A DNA stretch of 64,000 bases, taken from contig JAUIKS010000046.1 in NCBI GenBank assembly GCA_030430565.1, positions 27,354 through 91,353 on the forward strand, given 5' to 3'. Positions 63,903 to 64,000 of this stretch are shown here, one piece after another. Below the pieces are notes generated by a model. The model worked only from the letters and a program-made list of their open reading frames with translations, ran no database searches and was not told where the DNA came from. Numbering within the stretch: position 1 is the stretch's first letter; each line of letters starts with the position of its first letter. Made by a program: the position numbers and the translations under genes. Source of the DNA: Polyangia bacterium (lineage in GTDB: Bacteria > Myxococcota_A > Polyangia > Nannocystales > Nannocystaceae).

Positions 63903-64000
63903 GTTGTTGCTAAGCGCGGAATCGCCTATACGACCGGAAATTCTGGACTTTCTGTCCTTTTGGACATAAGCTTTTAGGGTCTTGATGGGCACGATTTTGG
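63903..64000. mobile_element. Left end of a probable inserted element (extends beyond the window)
   Basis: From about 63903 the sequence loses the kinase homology and becomes clearly AT-richer than the rest of the window (TAAGCGCGGAATCGCCTATA, GGAAATTCTGGACTTTCTGT, AAGCTTTTAGGGTCTTGATG). This fits the terminal region of an insertion sequence or other element. The family cannot be told from 98 bases: no transposase coding or full terminal repeat is visible. It includes a palindrome TGTCC-TTTT-GGACA (63953-63966). Confidence 0.5.

Noticed and set aside
63950..63969. TGTCC-TTTT-GGACA at the right edge as another chromosomal palindrome-family site
   Set aside because: It lies within the probable inserted element, so it may belong to that element; I left it out of the main list of copies.

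Overview
The window is dense, very GC-rich DNA with strong codon bias. It looks like a chromosomal stretch of a myxobacterium, most likely from the Nannocystineae. That placement is an inference. It rests on lipoproteins whose lipobox is followed by Ser/Thr/Gly/Asp linkers, a protease with a MYXO-CTERM-type tail (1627-4017), an AgmX/PglI domain protein, many PAS and orphan histidine kinases, and frequent GTG starts. I see no rRNA, tRNA, CRISPR array or phage genes. The only sign of a mobile element is at the far right edge.

Left part (1-16.6 kb): a truncated, divergent HisF/HisA-like gene; purine nucleoside phosphorylase; a subtilisin-like lipoprotein; a methyltransferase; a RegB-type redox sensor kinase beside a PepSY protein; a molybdenum hydroxylase operon (2Fe-2S subunit, molybdopterin subunit, diheme cytochrome); a Ser/Thr kinase tail remnant; and a minus-strand deoC-ALDH-degenerate ALDH operon. 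The phosphorylase and the deoC operon together would convert purine deoxynucleosides to deoxyribose-5-phosphate, acetaldehyde and acetate. Two uncharacterised genes follow.

Middle (17-35 kb): a giant internally duplicated membrane protein with an AgmX/PglI domain in its centre, a PARG-like ADP-ribose hydrolase, an IgGFc-binding-protein-like lipoprotein, a Cys-repeat lipoprotein, a diiron ferritin-like protein, 2,4-dienoyl-CoA reductase, two uncharacterised exported proteins, a FIST-domain sensor and a PhzF-family isomerase.

Signalling island (35.5-40.7 kb): a pseudo-receiver/PAS histidine kinase is followed by a compact stressosome operon: RsbR (V4R-STAS), RsbS, an N-terminally extended RsbT, an RsbX-type phosphatase and a second RsbW/T-like ATPase. 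The phosphorylatable residues of RsbR and RsbS are conserved. No RsbU, anti-anti-sigma or sigma gene is nearby, so the output is unknown. This is the best candidate for an interesting system in the window.

Right part (41-64 kb): FKBP, an esterase, lipoproteins, a ketopantoate reductase-like protein, an acyltransferase, a macro-domain protein, ethanolamine permease, two tiny paralogous membrane proteins, an ABC exporter, a PAS kinase/receiver-kinase pair, glycyl-tRNA synthetase, YggX, a zinc-ribbon rhomboid protease, a SKDA-repeat membrane protein and a nucleotidyltransferase. Last is a PAS kinase cut off right after its phospho-acceptor His by foreign-looking AT-richer sequence.

Three short repeat families are superimposed: 20-bp palindromes near ACATGTCC-N4-GGACATGT, REP/MITE-like elements that donate stop codons to neighbouring genes, and an interspersed repeat of about 55-135 bp.
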